DNA from: Nematostella vectensis
Lineage: Eukaryota > Cnidaria > Anthozoa > Actiniaria > Edwardsiidae
Assembly (NCBI RefSeq): GCF_932526225.1
Contig: NC_064034.1
Coordinates: forward strand, 15,014,887-15,078,886
Length of the DNA: 64,000 nt
Direction of reading: 5' to 3'
Shown: positions 1 through 12,700 of the stretch, piece by piece
How the letters are laid out: every line of letters begins with the position of its first letter
Position numbering within the stretch: the stretch's first letter is position 1
The notes under the pieces: model-generated
Told to the model about the DNA's origin: nothing
The model's input: the letters and a program-made list of their open reading frames with translations, nothing else
The model's database searches: none
Made by a program: the position numbers and the translations under genes

Positions 1-371
1 CCAGGACATAAGTTTCAACTTCGAAATGATTAAAGTTAATCTACGGCTCTGTTTTTTCGATATTTACGGAGCTCTGCATTTGACGACTTGGACCAGGTCA
101 GCGCCTTTTATACCACGGGTCCTTGTTTAAAGTTTAATCTACTTTGTTTGCACTGTGTAGCCAGCATGAGGCATCAATTGCCGCAGTTTGCCCTTTTTAT
201 TCTTTGATATTAATTTTGGGGCAGCAAATCATTGATCTCCATTGCACAAAGTGCACGTGATTCCGCGGAGGAGACCTTGCTTGGACGAGTGCGCTCAACA
301 AATGATTTGCCCTGTTCTGCCTATCGGCTTCGCCCCATGATGCATCAGGGGCACGGTGTGACCACCACCTG
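1..371. other. Sequence before the first minisatellite, no gene recognised
   Basis: Mixed-composition DNA upstream of the 45-bp repeat array. If the nardilysin-like gene continues upstream it may be intronic. I found no convincing exon in either strand; short open frames here have no family resemblance I can name. Confidence 0.4.
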
Positions 372-2885
372 CTCAACACTGATAAGCTTGCCTGGTTAGC
401 CCCATAACCCCCTCACCCTCAACACTGATAAGCTTGCCAGGTTAGCCCCATAACCCCTCACCCTCAACACTGATAGGCTTGCCTGGTTAGCCCCATAACC
501 CCCTCACTCTCAACACTGATAAGCTTGCCTGGTTAGCCCCATAACCCCCTTATCCTCAACACTGATAAGCTTGCCTGGTTAGCCCCATAACCCCCTTACT
601 CTCAACACTGATAAGCTTGCCTGGTTAGCCCCATAACCCCCTTACTCTCAACACTGATAAGCTTGCCTGGTTAGCCCCGTAACCCCCTTACCCTCAACAC
701 TGATAAGCTTGCCTGGTTAGCCCCATAACCCACTTACTGTCAACACTGAGAAGCTTGCCTGGTTAGCCCCATAACCCCCTTACTCTCAACACTGATAAGC
801 TTGCCAGGTTAGCCCCATAACCCCTCACCCTCAACACTGATAAGCTCGTCTGGTTAGCCTCATGACCCCCTTACTCTCAACACTGATAAGTTTGCCTGGT
901 TAGCCCCATAACCCCCTTATCCTCAACACTGATAAGCTTGCCTGGTTAGCCCCATAACTCCCTCACCCTCAACACTGATAAGTTTGCCTGGTTAGCGCCA
1001 TAACCCCCTTATCCTCAACACTGATAAGCTTGCCTGGTTAGCCCCATAACCCCCTTACTCTCAACACTGATAAGTTTGCCTGGTTAGCCCCATAACCCCC
1101 TTACTCTCAACACTGATAAGCTTGCCTGGTTGGCCCCATAACCCCTCACCCTCAACACTGACAAGCTTGCCTGGTTAGCCCCATAACCCCCTTACTCTTA
1201 ACACTGATAAGCTTGCCTGTTAGCCCCATAACCCCTCACCCTCAACACTGATAAGCTTGCCTGGTTAGCCCCATAACCCCCTTACTCTCAAGACTGATAA
1301 GCTTGCCTGGTTGGCCTCATAACCCCCTTACTCTCAACACTGATAAGCTTGCCTGGTTGGCCCCATAACCCCCTTACTCTTAACACTGATAAGCTTGCCT
1401 GGTTAGCCCCATAACCCCCTTACGCTCAACACTGATAAGCTTGCCAGGTTAGCCCCATAACCCCTCACCCTCAACACTGACAAGCTTGCCTGGTTAGCCC
1501 CATAACCCCTCACCCTCAACACTGATAAGCTTGCTTGGTTGGCCTCATAACCCCCTTACTCTCAACACTGATAAGCTTGCCTGTTAGCCCCATAACCCCC
1601 TTACGCTCAACACTGATAAGCTTGCCTGGTTAGCCCCATAACCCCTCACCCTCAACACTGATAAGCTTGCCTGGTTAGCCCCATAACCCCCTTACTCTCA
1701 ACACTGATAAGCTTGCCTGGTTGGCCCCATAACCCCCTTACTCTTAACACTGATAAGCTTGCCTGTTAGCCCCATAACCCCCTTACGCTCAACACTGATA
1801 AGCTTGCCTGGTTAGCCCCATAACCCCTCACCCTCAACACTGATAAGCTTGCCTGGTTAGCCCCATAACCCCCTTACTCTCAACACTGATAAGCTTGCCT
1901 GGTTAGCGCCATAACCCCCTTATCCTCAACACTGATAAGCTTGCCTGGTTAGCCCCATAACCCCCTTACTCTCAACACTGATAAGTTTGCCTGGTTAGCC
2001 CCATAACCCCCTTATCCTCAACACTGATAAGCTTGCCTGGTTAGCCCCATAACCCCCTTACTCTCAACACTGATAAGTTTGCCTGGTTAGCGCCATAACC
2101 CCCTTATCCTCAACACTGATAAGCTTGCCTGGTTAGCCCCATAACCCCCTTACTCTTAACACTGATAAGCTTGCCTGGTTAGCCCCATAACCCCCTTACT
2201 CTTAACACTGATAAGCTTGCCTGGTTAGCCCCATAACCCCCTTACTCTCAACACTGATAAGCTTGCCTGGTTGGCCCCATAACCCCCTTATCCTCCACAC
2301 TGACAAGCTTGCCTGGTTAGCCCCATAACCCCCTTACTCTCAACACTGATAAGATTGCCTGGTTGGCCCCATAACCCCCTTATCCTCCACACTGACAAGC
2401 TTGCCTGGTTAGCCCCATAACCTCCTTACTCTCAACACTGATAAGCTTGCCTGGTTGGCCCCATAACCCCCTTATCCTCTACACTGACAAGCTTGCCTGG
2501 TTAGCCCCATAACCCCCTTACTCTCCACACTGACAAGCTTGCCTGGTTAGCCCCATAACCCCCTTACTCTCAACACTGATAAGCTTGCCTGGTTAGCCCC
2601 ATAACCCCCTTATCCTCAACACTGATAAGCTTGCCTGGTTAGCCCCATAACCCCCTTACTCTTAACACTTATAATCTTGCCTGGTTAGCCCCATAACCCC
2701 CTTATCCTCAACACTGATAAGCTTGCCTGGTTAGCCCCATAACCCCCTCACCCTCCACACTGACAAGCTTGCCTGGTTAGCCCCATAACCCCTTTACCCT
2801 CAACAATGTTTAGCTTGCCTTGTTAGCCCCATTACCTCATCAGCCTTAATCCGGAGACGCTTCCTTGGTTAGCCCTATAACGTTA
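372..2885. repeat. 45-bp minisatellite array (about 55 units)
   Basis: Head-to-tail repeats of about 44-45 bp. Most units contain AACACTGATAAGCTTGCC, which includes a HindIII site, followed by TGGTTAGCCCCATAACC. Units differ by single substitutions and one-base indels, and variants such as GTTGGCC, GATAAGTTTG and GACAAGC recur in blocks, which suggests amplification of multi-unit blocks. The last units near 2790-2880 decay into unique sequence. It lies upstream of the first recognised nardilysin exon and is probably intronic. Confidence 0.95.
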
Positions 2886-3332
2886 TAAGCTTATTATTTC
2901 ACCAACGTCAATAACATAACGACAAAAGACGTTTTTTTCTGATGTCATTATTTTATGTAAATATGTCCCTCGCGCGTTATGTTGCACAAGGCTTTACTGG
3001 GCACGATGAAACAGAACACAGTTTGGTGATAAGGTCGGGCCTAATATAAAACAATTACGATAAAAATGTCTTGAATTTTGAATAAATGTTATGTAGTGTC
3101 CTAAAACGACGTTTTTATAGAACAAATTTCTTCAATGTGTATTATTTATTTGTATCCAATAAATGAGCAAATAAAGGTTTTGGAACCGTGATATTTATAT
3201 TGCTTGTCTTCTAAACATTTCCATGGTTTGCAGAGGCCGAGATTTTGACATATATTTGCTATTCAGTGTAACATGTAATACATTGCTTCTCGTACTGCAT
3301 CCTGATTGAATAAGGTGTATCTCTGTCCACAG

Positions 3333-3654
3333 CGACAGTGCTAAAAAACGCAAGAGACTAGTTCCAGTACCGCGCGGTTAAACCAGCCTTTTTGTTTTGA
3401 AATGGCGGCGTTTTACCGGCGAACTGTCACATTTTGGCTAATGCTAAGAAAACTAGATAAACTTCAGGCTAAAATTACTCCCTCATTATCAAACAAATCT
3501 GTCATCTTATGTACAGTATGGTTTTAATGCTGTACAGTAAGTCAAAACAGCGACCGAAGTCAGAATTTTGTACCTTTACTCGAAGGATTCAACACTGAGA
3601 TTTGTTTGTTTTCGCCAGAACACGCGCATGCGCATACGTTATTCAGCACTGTCG
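3333..3654. mobile_element. Dispersed 322-bp element, copy 1 (MITE-like or solo LTR)
   Basis: The segment begins CGACAGTGCTAAAAAACG and ends CGTTATTCAGCACTGTCG, so its ends are imperfect inverted repeats. Nearly the same sequence lies in reverse orientation at 49788-50115, directly upstream of a gag pseudogene. Flanks TCCACAG and TCCCCAG could be a diverged 7-bp target duplication. Inverted ends favour a MITE; the position of the second copy next to gag, and the internal TGCT...AGCA ends, leave a solo LTR possible. It ends 31 bp before a nardilysin exon. Confidence 0.7.
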
Positions 3655-3685
3655 TCCCCAGCTGTGATCTCTTTTTCGTTCCCAG

Positions 3686-3776
3686 GTCTGTGCGGTTGGC
3701 CATACTTCAGCACATTAAGTGGACCACTGTCGACAAACGTGCTGCCATACCGGATATCACTATGGAAACACTCGAG
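3686..3776 (+). CDS. NRDC: Nardilysin exon (first recognised in window)
   Basis: The acceptor is TTCCCAG at 3679-3685 and the donor is GAG|GTGATT. It encodes SVRLAILQHIKWTTVDKR and the residues after it, matching the nardilysin segment just before the QGNVT block. The reading frame is phase 0 at the 3' end. Confidence 0.85.
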
Positions 3777-6700
3777 GTGATTGCAGGCTCACAAGGGCTT
3801 CAAGTTACAAAAACCTTTAGTCATGGTACCGTATTTCTAAGCCAATCTGATGGTGCTGGTACTGCTTTTGCTATCATTAACAGTATACTGGTTAAGTTCA
3901 AAGAGTATTTTAGGAAAGCATTTTTGAATCATGATAATAAGATCAACGAAATTTAAAAACAGTCAAAATCATGCGGAATAATTGAATAAATGTTATAATA
4001 ATAATTTAATAATTAATTATTTATTTTATTTTTCGGAACAGGCTGTACCTTTACTCCAACGCTTGAAATTGATAAATACACCAACTAGATCCTGGTTTGT
4101 TCCACATTTTTTATGAAACTTTCCTAGAACAAGCGTGCGAGTTCCCCTTGAAACATGCTTCTGTGAATTTTATCACGGAGTACGTCGTGTATGGAATGTG
4201 TTGTGAGTCAGTTGTTTCTCGTTAACAGCGCATTCTAAGCATTTTGTGTTTTGCTTGCTATGTCTTGCAAGCATCTTGTTTCATGTTGACAGTGTGTTAA
4301 TTGCAAGCAGAGGTTTGCAAGCATACTTTGTTGTGATAGAAGAGTTGTAAACATGTAAACTGAGGGTAGATTTTAAGCTAATTGTTTTCTTTTTGATCGA
4401 CAGAGTTTTGTGCGGATGTTTCAGTCCAAACTTTACATCGAGAGTCTTATCCAAGGCAATGTGACGTCAGAGGAGGCCATTGCCTTACAAGAAGTCATTT
4501 ACAGGTAACTTGGGTTGATTATTGTTACATATACATCAGGGAGTAACAAATGAAACGATCTAGTGTAACAACCTATTTCAAACACTAACACCATATTAGG
4601 AACATGAAACTCTTTTTAATAGTTTTCCGACTGAAATTTTCTAGTTCTTAAACAACCACTAGCTCCCTACCTGATAATCAAATGTCTCTTCAACATGTCA
4701 TGCGAAATGTTGTTTTATGGACAGCACAATACTTTTGTATTCATAGTTTTTTTTTTTCAATTTTCATCAACAGCAAATTGCAGATGATTCCTCTCAGCTC
4801 TCTCCCCGAGGTACCTGGTGTTCTGATTAATTTCTTTAGTTTTTCATACTCCTGTCACAACCCTTCATAGCCCCCTAACCTAACCAAAACCATACATCAC
4901 ATCCCTTTTTTTCCCAACCAAATCCTCCATTATTCACCGATTAACACGGTGTATTTTCTGGTGTTGTGCAGATCCGAGTTGTCCAGTTGCTTGTTACATG
5001 GTGTTATTATACAAGTGCTAGAAAATACCTTTGTTACACCGTGTTAATCGGCGCATTTTGTGGTGTTGTGCAGATCCGAGTTGTCGAGTTGCTTGTTACA
5101 TGGTGTTATTATACAAGTGCTAGAAAATACACCGTGTTAATCGGTGCATTTTCTGGTGTTGTGCAGATCCGAGTTGTCCAGTTGCTTTTTACATGGTGTT
5201 ATTATACAAGTGCTAGAAAATACCTTTGTTACACCGTGTTAATCGGCGCATTTTGTGGTGTTGTGCAGATCCGAGTTGTCCTGTTGCTTTTTACATGGTG
5301 TTATTATACAAGTGCTAGAAAATACCTATGTTACAACGTGTTAATCGGTGCATTTTCTGGTGTTGTGCAGATCCGAGTTGTCCTGTTGCTTGTTACATGG
5401 TGTTATTATACAAGTGCTAGAAAATACCTATGTTACAACGTGTTGATCGGTTCATTATCTGGTGTTGTGCAGATCCGAGTTGTCCAGTTACCACGTGGCG
5501 AGTGTATATGCCGTATCCCTGGCATGAACAAGGAGGACAGTAACTCTGTCGTAATCCACTACTACCAGGTGCGCTGCATACGCTGGTAGTTTAAAGCCAC
5601 ATTGTAACTAGTTTTTTCCCCGGTTGATTACATAACAATCTCCGATAAAGTTTAACAAAAAATGCGAAAAATATTTCAAAATTTTGAAAGCGCGTGTGTT
5701 TATTGGAAGCGTATTCTAATATATAATTTTATCTTTTGCTGGTTGAGGTTTCCATCGGCCTTCCCGACAATGCAGCTTTAAAAGGGCTGTGTCAAGTCCA
5801 ATACCATGACTATATTGATTATGGTAATATAATATTGTGTATCATGGCCGTTTAATATACTGATTAGTTGCGAATTTCTTTGCAGTACGGCGCGGCTACT
5901 GTTGAGGATTTTGCCAGACTTGAATTGCTCATGGTAAGAAAAAAACACAGAATCAAACGAAATCTTACGATAAACCGTTTAAAAAGCCTTCTATTTTTCC
6001 TCTATACAAGCCTTTTTTTGAAATTGTGTTTTAAAGAACTTGATCCTTTTGTGAAGGATCTTTTAATGCGCATAAAAATATGCAAATCCAAAATAAGTAG
6101 CTTTGTTCTATTGTTATAATATAAAATAATGAAGATTATATTTTTCTAAAGTAACCAGAGATTTCAATATACACCCTCAGTGTCAGTGTTATGGTTGTTT
6201 CATCACGTGGTCATGTTGATGTGCTAGTGTTGTGGTTGTTTCAGCACGAGTATATGTTGATGTGCCAGTGCTGTGGTTGTTTCATCACGAGGTCATGTTG
6301 ATGTGCCAGTGGTGTGGTTGTTTCATCACGTGGTTATGTTGATGTGCCAGTGTTGTGGTTGTTTCATCACGAGGTTATGTTGATGTGCCAGTGTTGTGGT
6401 TGTTTCATCACGAGGTTATGTTGATGTGCTAGTGTTGTGGTTGTTTCAGCACGAGGTCATGTTGATGTGCCAGTGTTGTGGTTGTTTCAGCACGTGGTAA
6501 TGTTGATGTGCCAGTGGTGTGGTTGTTTCAGCACGAGTCTATGTTGATGTGCCAGTGCTGTGGTTGTTTCATCACGAGGTTATGTTGATGTGCTAGTGTT
6601 GTGGTTGTTTCAGCACGAGTATATGTTGATGTGCCAGTGGTGTGGTTGTTTCAGCACGAGGTCATGTTGATGTGCCAGTGTTGTGGTTGTTTCATCACGA

Positions 6701-9700
6701 GGTCATGTTGATGTGCCAGTGGTGTGGTTGTTTCATCACGAGGTTATGTTGATGTGCCAGTGTTGTGGTTGTTTCATCACGAGGTCATGTTGATGTGCCA
6801 GTGTTGTGGTTGTTTCATCACGAGGTTATGTTGATGTGCCAGTGTTGTGGTTGTTTCATCACGAGGTCATGTTGATGTGCCAGTGCTGTGGTTGTTTCAT
6901 CACGAGGTTATGTTGATGTGCCAGTGGTGTGGTTGTTTCATCACGAGGTCATGTTGATGTGCCAGTGGTGTGGTTGTTTCATCACGAGGTCATGTTGATG
7001 TGCCAGTGGTGTGGTTGTTTCATCACGAGTATATGTTGATGTGCTAGTGGTGTGGTTGTTTCATCACGAGGTCATATTGATGTGCCAGTGGTGTGGTTGT
7101 TTCATCACGAGGTCATGTTGATGTGCCAGTGGTGTGGTTGTTTCATCACGAGGTCATGTTGATGTGCCAGTGGTGTGGTTGTTTCATCACGAGGTTATGT
7201 TGATGTGCTAGTGTTGTGGTTGTTTCAGCACGAGGTCATGTTGATGTGCCAGTGTTGTGGTTGTTTCAGCTCGAGGTTATGTTGATGTGCTAGTGTGGTG
7301 GTTGTTTCATCACGAGGTCATGTTGATGTGCCAGTGGTGTGGTTGTTTCATCACGAGGTCATGTTGATGTGCTAGTGGTGTGGTTGTTTCATCACGAGAT
7401 TATGTTGATGTGCTAGTGGTGTGGTTGTTTCATCACGAGATTATGTTGATGTGCTAGTGTTGTGGTTGTTTCATCACGAGGTCATGTTGATGTGCCAGTG
7501 CTGTGGTTGTTTCATCACGAAGTTATGTTGATGTGCCAGTGGTGTGTTTGTTTCATCACGAGATTATGTTGATGTGCCAGTGTTGTGGTTGTTTCATCAC
7601 GAGTATATGTTGATGTGCCAGTGTTGTGGTTGTTTCATCACGAGATTATGTTGATGTGCCAGTGTTGTGGTTGTTTCATCACGAGTATATGTTGATGTGC
7701 CAGTGGTGTGGTTGTTTCATCACGAGGTCATGTTGATGTGCCAGTGTTGTGGTTGTTTCATCACGAGTATATGTTGATGTGCCAGTGGTGTGGTTGTTTC
7801 ATCACGAGGTCATGTTGATGTGCCAGTGCTGTGGTTGTTTCATCACGAGATTATGTTGATGTGCTAGTGTTGTGGTTGTTTCAGCACGAGGTCATGTTGA
7901 TGTGCCAGTGGTGTGGTTGTTTCATCACGAGGTCATGTTGATGTGCCAGTGGTGTGGTTGTTTCATCACGAGGTCATGTTGATGTGCCAGTGTTGTGGTT
8001 GTTTCATCACGAGATTATGTTGATGTGCTAGTGTTGTGGTTGTTTCAGCACGAGTATATGTTGATGTGCCAAGGTTGTGGTTGTTTCAGCACGAGTATAT
8101 GTTGATGTGCCAGTGCTGTGGTTGTTTCATCACGAGGTTATGTTGATGTGCTAGTGGTGTGGTTGTTTCATCACGAGTTTATGTTGATGTGCTAGTGTTG
8201 TGGTTGTTTCAGCACGAGGTTATGTTGATGTGCCAGTGTTGTGGTTGTTTCATCACGAGGTTATGTTGATGTGCCAGTGGTGTGGTTGTTTCAGCACGAG
8301 GTTATGTTGATGTGCCAGTGTCGTGGTTGTTTCAGCACGAGGTTATGTTGATGTGCCAGTGTTGTGGTTGTTTCATCACGTGGTTATGTTGATGTGCTAG
8401 TGTTGTGGTTGTTTCATCACGAGATTATGTTGATGTGCTAGTGTTGTGGTTGTTTCAGCTCGAGGTTATGTTGATGTGCCAGTGTTGTGGTTGCTTCAGC
8501 ACGAAGTTATGTTGATGTGCTAGTGTTGTGGTTGTTTCATCACGAGGTTATGTTGATGTGCCAGTGTTGTGGTTGCTTCAGCACGAAGTTATGTTGATGT
8601 GCCAGTGGTGTGGTTGTTTCATCACGAGTTTATGTTGATGTGCTAGTGGTGTGGTTGTTTAAGCATGAGGTTGATGTTTTTTTCCCAACAGATGATGATG
8701 GAAGAACCCTGTTTCGACATTCTCCGTACTCGAGAACAATTAGGGTATGTTAGGAATATGTAGCGTAAACACGGCGAAATCAGGATTGCAGGGGAACACA
8801 ATGCTCGTTTTACACCAAGGGAAAGAGTAGGCTCCCGCAACAAAATTTGAAATCCGATGCTCCGCGGGTCTGCCGTCCATGATGCTGATAAAGAAAGAAA
8901 TTGCTTGTATGTTCTTTTAGGTTTAAATATGAATCCATGAAGTATATATTTATTTATTCTCGACTTATTAAATTTTATGTTTATTGCATTTTTTTTTATC
9001 GTTTTCCATGATGTTCCATCGCTTACCTTTACGTCTGCCATTACCCAAAGTGTCGTTACAATTGGGATTCTTTTTCTTCAGGTATTCTGTGTCCTGTACT
9101 TGCCGCAACACTTTTGGTGTTCTTGGCTTCTCTGTATCGGTCCAGACACAAGCTGAAAAGTTCAGGTGTGACGCTTATCACAACACTTGATCATATAATT
9201 ATTTCTTCTTTATATACTTTAGTCTTTGTAGCTATCGATCCGGAAAATCGTAGTTTGGGAGCTGTTCGAGAATATCGCCGCGTGAGGGCTGTGAGTGGTG
9301 GTGGTGGTGGTGGGGGGGGGGGCTGGAAGCCTGTAAGCTTTCTCGTAAGCCACAAAATCTGGGAGAGCCGCTGTGTATTTACAGTTGTTTCTCAGATCTC
9401 TCGTAATTATTTTTGATATTACATGGAATGAAACTTAGAATTCCAATCTTAGCTCCCTGAGCTCTGGCCATAATTTTGTTTTTGTTTTTGTTGACATAGT
9501 GTGGAGCATGTCGCGTCCAGGATTAACGCTTTCATTGACGAATTCAGAGAAATACTGGAGAAGACTTCAGAAGAAGACTTTAAAAGCCAGGTGATTTAAC
9601 ACCCCCGTACTGTCTTATTACGCTTATGGCAATTCTCCGTGCCATTTTCTTAAGTTCCGCCGTTGCTATACGCTAATGGGCATGGCCGTCCACTATTACA

Positions 9701-12700
9701 AGCATATTAACTTGGTTATCGTTTTGACACATTAAATGCGTAGTGCACAATATGTTTGTATGCGTGTAGTTCTCATTTTCATGCTACCTCGTTCCCATAT
9801 TACCTTGTCCCATGTTACCTCAATGTCATCTTATTTCCACATGTTACCTCGTTCCTATGTTATCTAATTTCCATTTTACCACCTTCCCATGTTACCTCGT
9901 TTCCATGTTACCTCGTTCCCATGTTAACTCATTTCCATGTTACCTCGTTCATATGTTACCTCTAACTAATTACTCGAGCTACCTGTGGTAGCACGAGTCT
10001 AGGTTTACCTTTTATATAAGTCTATCTATCCATGTAGAAAACGTGTAAGCCTGAGATGCTCAGAGGTCTGCGGTATACTCTACCTGAAAGCGAGGCAGTT
10101 TTTGTGGAAGACTCTTTTCGTTCGCGAAATTCGGAGGGACGCTCAATACTCACACAAATGCACACGCCGTCTGCGATAGACCCACACTAAAAGATGTGTA
10201 TAACCGTATATTTTGGCCTGGGTTGTTTCAAGGACTGTCTAGCACGTTCTATAACCAGATATTTGATGAAATTTGAATTGTTTTGCTATAAAGAGACTCG
10301 CTCCGCCTCGGCCTTCTTTCTCTGCAGCTCGTAGTGCAAATATTTCTTAGTTCTAACAACTTCAAAGGACACATGTGATTCCGAAAGAAGAAGAGAATCA
10401 ATAACAGCGAAGATAAGTTTGGATAAGTTTTGTGTTTATTGTTTTGTATACAATTTTGAACAGTGTCTCAAGCTTTTTACCGCTCGTTAATCACTCGCTA
10501 TCAGTAGCGAGCGTGTCTTATCCCAGTAAAGAGTCAAATTTATTACAAGAATGCCCGTCTCGTTATGCTACATCTCATACACTTTAGTATGTGTAGCACC
10601 GTATTACGGCGTACAGCCCCGTGTAAACTGCGCCAGCACAAGCCAGCATTGCTGGCGAATTCTTGCTCGACCGACCACAAGACAAATGAAATGTCAATTT
10701 CCCATTTTGACATTTCCTTTGTCCTATAGTCAATCAAGCGGAAATTGCAGTTTGCACGGGGCTTTTAAGTGTACGAGCCCCCGAGAAAACAGCTCACCCG
10801 CAGGTACAAAATGCAGACTACATTTTTCGGTGATTCCTTTTGTAGCCCGAGTTAACGCTGGTGCAGCGTCTAGTTTATGTTAACTCTTATCTTATTTCCA
10901 TGTTACCTCGTTCCCATGTTACCTCAATCCCATTTATCTTATATTCATGTTGTCTCGTTCCCATGTTACGTCATTTCCATGTTACCTCATTCCCAGTTAC
11001 CTCGTTTCTACGTTACCTTATCTCCATGTTACCTCGTTCCCAAGTTACCTCATTTCCATGTTACCTTGTTTCCGTGCTACCTCGTTCCCATGTTACGCCA
11101 TTTTCACGTTATCTCGTTCCCATGTTACTTTATTTCCATGTTACCTCGTTTCTATGTCATCTTATTTCCTTGCTATTTTGTCCCCATGTTACCTCATTTC
11201 CATGTTACGTCGTTGCCAAGGTGGACTCACTGATCGAGATCAAGCGTCATGATGACCTGTGCCTCGCGGACGAGGCTGATAGGAACTGGTACGAGGTGCT
11301 GGATCAGACCTACTTATTCGACAGGAGAACTAAAGAGGTATGGTTTTCTCTTTGTAAAAAAGGATCTTAGGGGTGGTGCTACACTGGCTATGAGAAGAAA
11401 CGTGACTTGTATTGCGGTACTTGGATAACGTGACGTGAATTGCATTAATTACATATCGTGACGTGTATTGCATTTTTTACATATCGTGACATGTATTGCA
11501 TTACTTGCATATCATGAAGTGTATTGCATTCCTTGCATATAGTGACATGTATTGCATTACTTGCATATCGTGACATGTATTGCATAACTTGCATATCGTG
11601 ACATGTATTGCATTACTTGCATATCGTGACATGTATCGCATTTCTTTTATATGGTGACATGTATTGCATTACTTGCATATAGTGACGTGTATTGCATTCC
11701 TTTTATATCATGACGTATAGTGCATTACTTGCATATCATGACGTGTATTTCATTACTTGCATATCGTGACGTTTATTGCATTACTTGCATATCATTACGT
11801 GTATTGCATTACTTGCATATCATGACATGTGTTGCATTCCTTTTATATCGTGACATGTATTGCATTACTTGCATATCATGACATGTATTGCATTACTAGC
11901 ATATCATGACGTGTATTGCATTCCTTTTATATCGTGACATGTATTGCATTACTTGCATATCGTGACATGTATTGCGTTGCTTGCATATCGTGACATGTAT
12001 TGCATTCCTTTTATATCGTGACATGTATTGCATTACTTACATATCGTGACATGTATTGCATTACATGCATATCGTGACGTGTATTCAATTTCCTTGCATA
12101 TCATGACATATATTGCATTACTTGCATATCATAACATGTATTGCATTACTTGCATATCGTAATATGTATTGCATTCCTTTCATATCGTGACATGTATTGC
12201 ATTACTTGCATATCATGGCGTGTATTGCATTACTTGCATATCATGACGTGTATTGCATTACTTGCATATCATGACGTGTATTGCATTACTTGCATATAGT
12301 AACATGTATTGCATTACTAGCATAATGTGACGTGTATTGCATTACTTGCATATCGTGACATGTATTGCATTCCTTTTATATCGTGACATGTATTGCATTA
12401 CTTGCATATCGTAATATGTATTGCATTCCTTTCATATCGTGACATGTATTGCATTACTTGCATATCATGGCGTGTATTGCATTACTTGCATATCATGACG
12501 TGTATTGCATTACTTGCATATCATGACGTGTATTGCATTACTTGCATATCGTAACGTGTATTGCATTACTTGCATATCATGACGTGTATTGCATTACTTG
12601 TATATCATGACATGTATTGCATTCCTTTTATATCGTGACATGTATTGCATTCCTTTTATATCGTGACATGTATTGCATTACTTGCATATCATGACGTGTA

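Noticed and set aside
372-2885. CRISPR-like array of regularly spaced repeats
   Set aside because: Units are contiguous with no unique spacers and the DNA is eukaryotic; it is a minisatellite.
9756-11370. Long + strand open frames of His/Pro/Ser/Tyr-rich sequence
   Set aside because: They are open only because the 16-bp repeat lacks stops; the real coding part is the exon 11221-11337.
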